Below are positions 61,374-64,000 of a stretch of 64,000 nt of DNA, piece by piece. The notes below the pieces were generated by a model that saw only the letters and a list, made by a program, of their open reading frames with translations, was not told where the DNA came from and searched no databases. The position numbers and the translations under genes are program-made. The stretch's first letter is position 1. Each line of letters opens with the position of its first letter. The stretch comes from Mycolicibacterium poriferae (lineage in GTDB: Bacteria > Actinomycetota > Actinomycetes > Mycobacteriales > Mycobacteriaceae): positions 2,542,001 through 2,606,000 of the forward strand of contig NZ_AP022570.1 in NCBI RefSeq assembly GCF_010728325.1, in the 5' to 3' direction.

Positions 61374-62720
61374 CTAGGACACCAGGGCGGACTCGGGAGC
61401 TTTGTCGAAGGCGTCGTCGATGAGCACCACGGAGCGATCCGCGCGTTCGATGAGCGAGCAGGCGATGGAGGCCCGGTAGCCGGAACCGCAATGCACCCAG
61501 ACTTCACCGGCCGGCACCTCGTCGCGCCGGGCGAGCAGCTCGTGCAGCGGAATGTTGAGCGCGCCGCGGATGTGGCCGCCGTCGAATTCGGTCGTCTGGC
61601 GGACGTCGAGAACGGTCACCTCGTCGCGGTCCAGGGCGCCCGCGAGGTCGTCGAACGCGGCCACCCGATAGCTCTGCAGAGCGTCACCGCCGGCCAGGGA
61701 TGAGATGTCGCCGGCAGCGGAACCTGTGACTTTGTCGACCCCGATTCGGGCCAACTCCCTTCTCGCCGAGAGAATCTGGTCGCGATCCTCACCGACCAGG
61801 GTCATCGGGGCACCCCAGCGGTAGAGCCAGCCGAGATACGTCGCGAACTGTGTGGACAACTCGAAGCCGAAGGTTCCGGCGAGATGGCCGGCCGCGAAGG
61901 CGGTGCGGCTGCGCAGGTCGACCACCCATTCGCCGGAATCGATGCGGCGGCGCAGCTCTGCCGGGTCCACCGGTTCGGGCAGGGACAGGTCGACGGGAGC
62001 AGGACCTTCGGTGTTGATGACGCCCATGTGCGCGTAGTAGGCCGGATACGCGCCCAGGCCGGCCAGCAGCTGGTCGACATAGGTCTGCTCGTCGTTGGTC
62101 AGGGCCGGATTGTTCTGCCGCTCGTCGCCGATCGTCGAGCTGTCGCCGCTGGCCGGCGTCGCCGAACAGAAGCTGCCGAAACCGTGGGTCGGATAGACCT
62201 CGACGTCGTCGCCGAGTTCGTGGGCCAGCCGGCGCACCGAGTGGTACTGCGCGTGAGTGAGCTCGACGGTGTCGTCGTCGTCGACCAGATCGGTTCGCCC
62301 GGTCGTGCCGTGCAGCATGGAGCCGCCGGTGAACACCCCGACGGCCGAACCCGACGCGTCGCGGAGGACATAGCTCACGTGCGTGTGCGTGTGGCCCGGG
62401 GTGTGCAGCACCGCAAAGCTCATCGGGCCGACGTCGACGACGTCTCCGTCGCGCACCGCCCGGCGGGTGAACCCCACGTCATCGCCGTCCGCGACGACGT
62501 ATTCGGCGCCGAGGGTGCGGGCGAGTTCCAGGCCGCCGGTCACGTAGTCGTTGTGGATGTGGGTCTCCAGAACGTGGGTGATCGAGACGCCCTTCTCGTC
62601 GGCGAGGTCGAGGATGCGGTCGATGTCGCGTTGCGGATCGATCACCGCGGCGCGCCCTTCGGCGCTGACCAGATAGCTGCGGTCGCCGAGGCCGGATGTC
62701 TCGATGATGGTCACGTCCAT
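61374..62720 (-). CDS. MBL-fold hydrolase with rhodanese domains (persulfide dioxygenase-like)
   Basis: 448 residues. The metallo-beta-lactamase domain (1-240) has H54, H56 and D58 in THIHNDYVTGG and the second cluster HTPGHTHTHV. Two rhodanese domains follow: one near 260-340 without an active-site cysteine, and a C-terminal one with the cysteine loop VHCGSGYRAS. This combination is seen in CstB/BlhA-type enzymes that oxidise persulfides and handle sulfane sulfur. The TauE-type exporter gene 48 bp upstream supports a sulfide detoxification module. Single-iron dioxygenase activity is inferred. Confidence 0.85.
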   Translation of the reverse strand: MDVTIIETSGLGDRSYLVSAEGRAAVIDPQRDIDRILDLADEKGVSITHVLETHIHNDYVTGGLELARTLGAEYVVADGDDVGFTRRAVRDGDVVDVGPMSFAVLHTPGHTHTHVSYVLRDASGSAVGVFTGGSMLHGTTGRTDLVDDDDTVELTHAQYHSVRRLAHELGDDVEVYPTHGFGSFCSATPASGDSSTIGDERQNNPALTNDEQTYVDQLLAGLGAYPAYYAHMGVINTEGPAPVDLSLPEPVDPAELRRRIDSGEWVVDLRSRTAFAAGHLAGTFGFELSTQFATYLGWLYRWGAPMTLVGEDRDQILSARRELARIGVDKVTGSAAGDISSLAGGDALQSYRVAAFDDLAGALDRDEVTVLDVRQTTEFDGGHIRGALNIPLHELLARRDEVPAGEVWVHCGSGYRASIACSLIERADRSVVLIDDAFDKAPESALVS

Positions 62721-62768
62721 GGTGTTCCTCCCGTGTCGTGGTTGAAATCGGTTGAGTGCGAAGACGGT

Positions 62769-63542
62769 TCAGTGCAGCCAGATCGTGTCGACGACGACGA
62801 AGGTCGCGACAGCGAAGACCAGGTAGGCGAACCAGCGTTGCAGGCGTTCGGTGTGCAGGCGGGTAGCCAGCGACCCGGCGATCAGCGACCAGACCGTGGC
62901 GGCACCGGCGAACGACGCGGTGACGGCCCAGTCGATCTGCAGGCCCTGCAGGTGGGACAGGAACCCGGCCGCGGAGTTGACGACGATGATCAGCAGCGAG
63001 GTGCCCACCGCGATCGACATGTCCACCCCGAGGGCGATGACCAGTGCGGGGATGATCAGGAACCCTCCGCCGACACCGAACAGTCCGGTGAGCACGCCGA
63101 CCAGCGCGCCGGCCGGGATGGATCTTGGGGCGCACCGGCGCCAGTCGATGCCGTCCTGACCGACGTCACAGGCGGTGCCGGTGCTCGCGGTGTCCTTGAG
63201 CATCCGCGCCCCGGCCAGCACCATGACCGCGGCGAAGCCGATCAACAGCGCACTCTGGGGCAGACGTGTGCTGATCGCGGTCCCGGCGAACGTCGCCGGG
63301 ATGCCCGCGGCGGCGAACACCGCCGCCAGCCGCCACTGCACTTGCCCAGCGCGGATGCGCGGCACGGCACCCACCGCCGAGGCCACCCCCACGACCAGCA
63401 GCGAGATCGGGATCGCCTGACGCATGTCCAGGCCGACCGCGTAGACCAGGGCGGGGACCGCCAGAATCGACCCGCCGCCGCCGAGCAGGCCCAGCAGCAC
63501 ACCGATCAAGGCCCCGAAGCCGAGGGCGACGGCGAGGGTCAT
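62769..63542 (-). CDS. TauE/SafE family sulfite exporter-like permease
   Basis: Membrane permease of 257 residues with eight or so helices in two repeats. Each repeat has a glycine-rich turn (GVLLGLLGGGGSILAVPAL and VLTGLFGVGGGFLIIPALV), as in the TauE/SafE family that moves sulfite, thiosulfate or sulfoacetate. The ATG at 63542 starts MTLAVALGFG; the longer form from 63605 would include the operator-like palindrome region. It is cotranscribed with the MBL-rhodanese gene. Confidence 0.85.
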   Translation of the reverse strand: MTLAVALGFGALIGVLLGLLGGGGSILAVPALVYAVGLDMRQAIPISLLVVGVASAVGAVPRIRAGQVQWRLAAVFAAAGIPATFAGTAISTRLPQSALLIGFAAVMVLAGARMLKDTASTGTACDVGQDGIDWRRCAPRSIPAGALVGVLTGLFGVGGGFLIIPALVIALGVDMSIAVGTSLLIIVVNSAAGFLSHLQGLQIDWAVTASFAGAATVWSLIAGSLATRLHTERLQRWFAYLVFAVATFVVVDTIWLH

Positions 63543-63603
63543 TCGGGTGTGCCTCCTTGTCCGGTCGTCGGCCGCGGTGCGGATGCCTGCCCACCCCGCA
63601 TAC

Positions 63604-63615
63604 ACCCCATGGGGT
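63604..63615. promoter_or_regulatory. 12-bp palindrome, CsoR/CstR-type operator candidate
   Basis: ACCCCATGGGGT is perfectly palindromic and is embedded in a near-symmetric ATAC...TAT context. It lies 62 bp before the TauE-like start. GC-core operators of this shape are bound by the CsoR/CstR family that often controls sulfide modules. No such regulator gene is in the window. Confidence 0.55.
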
Positions 63616-63863
63616 ATTCCTAAACATTACGGGTAGCCCGCCGCGACGAGGACGAGGTGTCCAGGCTGTCCGACGAGGACCGCGCCCTGACCAAGGGTGA
63701 TCCGCTACATCACGACCGCCGTCGGGGCAGCAGTCACCCGCCACGCTGAACACGCCTTTGCGCGAACACGCCTGCGTGCGGGCATGACGTCGCGCGGGAC
63801 TGCTCGGATGAGGGGGCGCTGCACGACGTCAGCGCTGGAGGGCAGCCGGAGGAGGCCCGGGAA
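63616..63863. other. Intergenic stretch without recognised gene
   Basis: About 250 bp between the palindrome and the aldo-keto reductase stop codon. Short readings exist in several frames, but none resembles a known protein or keeps a ribosome site. No CsoR-like motif (conserved Cys-His-Cys) was seen. Confidence 0.6.
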
Positions 63864-64000
63864 TCAGGCGCCGGTGTAGGTTTCCGGATCCGGACGGAAC
63901 CGGGTGCCGTTGTCCAGGCCGTTCAACGACGCCATCTGGTCGTCGGTCAGTTCGAACCCGAAGACGTCGAGGTTGGCGGCGATCCGCTCCGGCGAGGACG
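63864..64000 (-). CDS. Aldo/keto reductase, C-terminal fragment (Rv2971-like)
   Basis: The last 45 codons of a gene that continues beyond the right edge. The translation [20 protein letters not shown] leads into [20 protein letters not shown] and ends TGA at 63864. This is the standard C-terminus of aldo/keto reductases: the helix after the NADPH-binding SPERI segment and the DGLDNGTR tail. Synteny with Rv2971 downstream of recG supports the call. The catalytic tetrad lies outside the window. Confidence 0.85.
   Translation of the reverse strand, partial: SSPERIAANLDVFGFELTDDQMASLNGLDNGTRFRPDPETYTGA

Noticed and set aside
61884..63623. 579-codon plus-strand frame opposite the sulfur genes
   Set aside because: Low-complexity shadow of the TauE and MBL-rhodanese genes; no start or ribosome site of its own.
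63697..63879. Possible CsoR-like regulator ORF next to the palindrome
   Set aside because: The translation lacks the Cys-His-Cys pattern and the three-helix heptads of the family and is Arg-rich like other shadow frames.

Overview
The window is a chromosomal segment of a high-GC actinobacterium, almost certainly a rapidly growing Mycolicibacterium. Gene order follows, in one direction, the Mycobacterium tuberculosis block from about Rv3030 down to Rv2971: methyltransferase, etfBA, GNAT, plsC, iscS-like, mnmA, lpqA, Rv3015c, ligA, Rv3013, gatCA, pfkA, gatB, lppZ, doxX, cfp6, ilvBNC, Rv3000, Rv2997, serA, leuB, Rv2994, Rv2993c, gltX, two tRNAs, the IclR regulator, leuCD, hupB, mutT1, ppk, fbiD, gpsA, ddlA, Rv2980, thiL, ung, the DAK protein, recG, Rv2972c and the Rv2971 aldo-keto reductase. 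Product calls rest on motifs and remembered family sequences; no database search was run.

1-8.1 kb: electron transfer flavoprotein genes behind a perfect 16-bp palindrome, an acyltransferase pair, a cysteine desulfurase with the tRNA 2-thiouridylase it should feed, then an IS110-family element of about 1.7 kb with a frameshifted transposase, probable terminal inverted repeats and a candidate guide-RNA hairpin. 8.1-13.3 kb is accessory-rich: lipoprotein, MetE-like protein, DUF222/HNH protein, acyl-CoA ligase, YjbR protein. 13.4-24.7 kb: ligA, gatC-gatA-pfkA-gatB, a PrrB-like histidine kinase without a partner regulator, lppZ, doxX and cfp6, the last two separated by three tandem hairpin repeats. 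24.7-28.4 kb: ilvB-ilvN-ilvC behind a complete attenuator whose leader peptide is probably translated from a leaderless mRNA.

28.4-42.3 kb: membrane and redox genes, serA-leuB, an MFS gene divergent from a FAH hydrolase-gltX pair across an array of GTCTCA boxes, tRNA-Gln and tRNA-Glu, an IclR (LtbR-like) regulator divergent from leuCD with the same box motif, and hupB with a perfect 51-bp triplication. gltX, both tRNAs and all of GatCAB are here, which fits the indirect Glu-tRNA(Gln) amidation route.

42.3-57.7 kb: mutT1, ppk, fbiD, gpsA, an extra trans-sulfuration-type PLP enzyme, ddlA, thiL, ung, rpmB, the DAK-domain protein, recG and a secreted HNH-type protein. 57.7-64 kb: a TPP-riboswitch-controlled YkoEDC-type ECF transporter, a small P-loop kinase, a TauE/MBL-rhodanese sulfur module behind a CsoR/CstR-like palindrome, and the 3' end of an aldo-keto reductase gene.

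The most distinctive material is regulatory or mobile: the IS element and its candidate RNA, the ilv attenuator, the TPP switch that contains the ribosome binding site, the GTCTCA boxes, and many promoters placed so that transcription would start at or very near the start codon.
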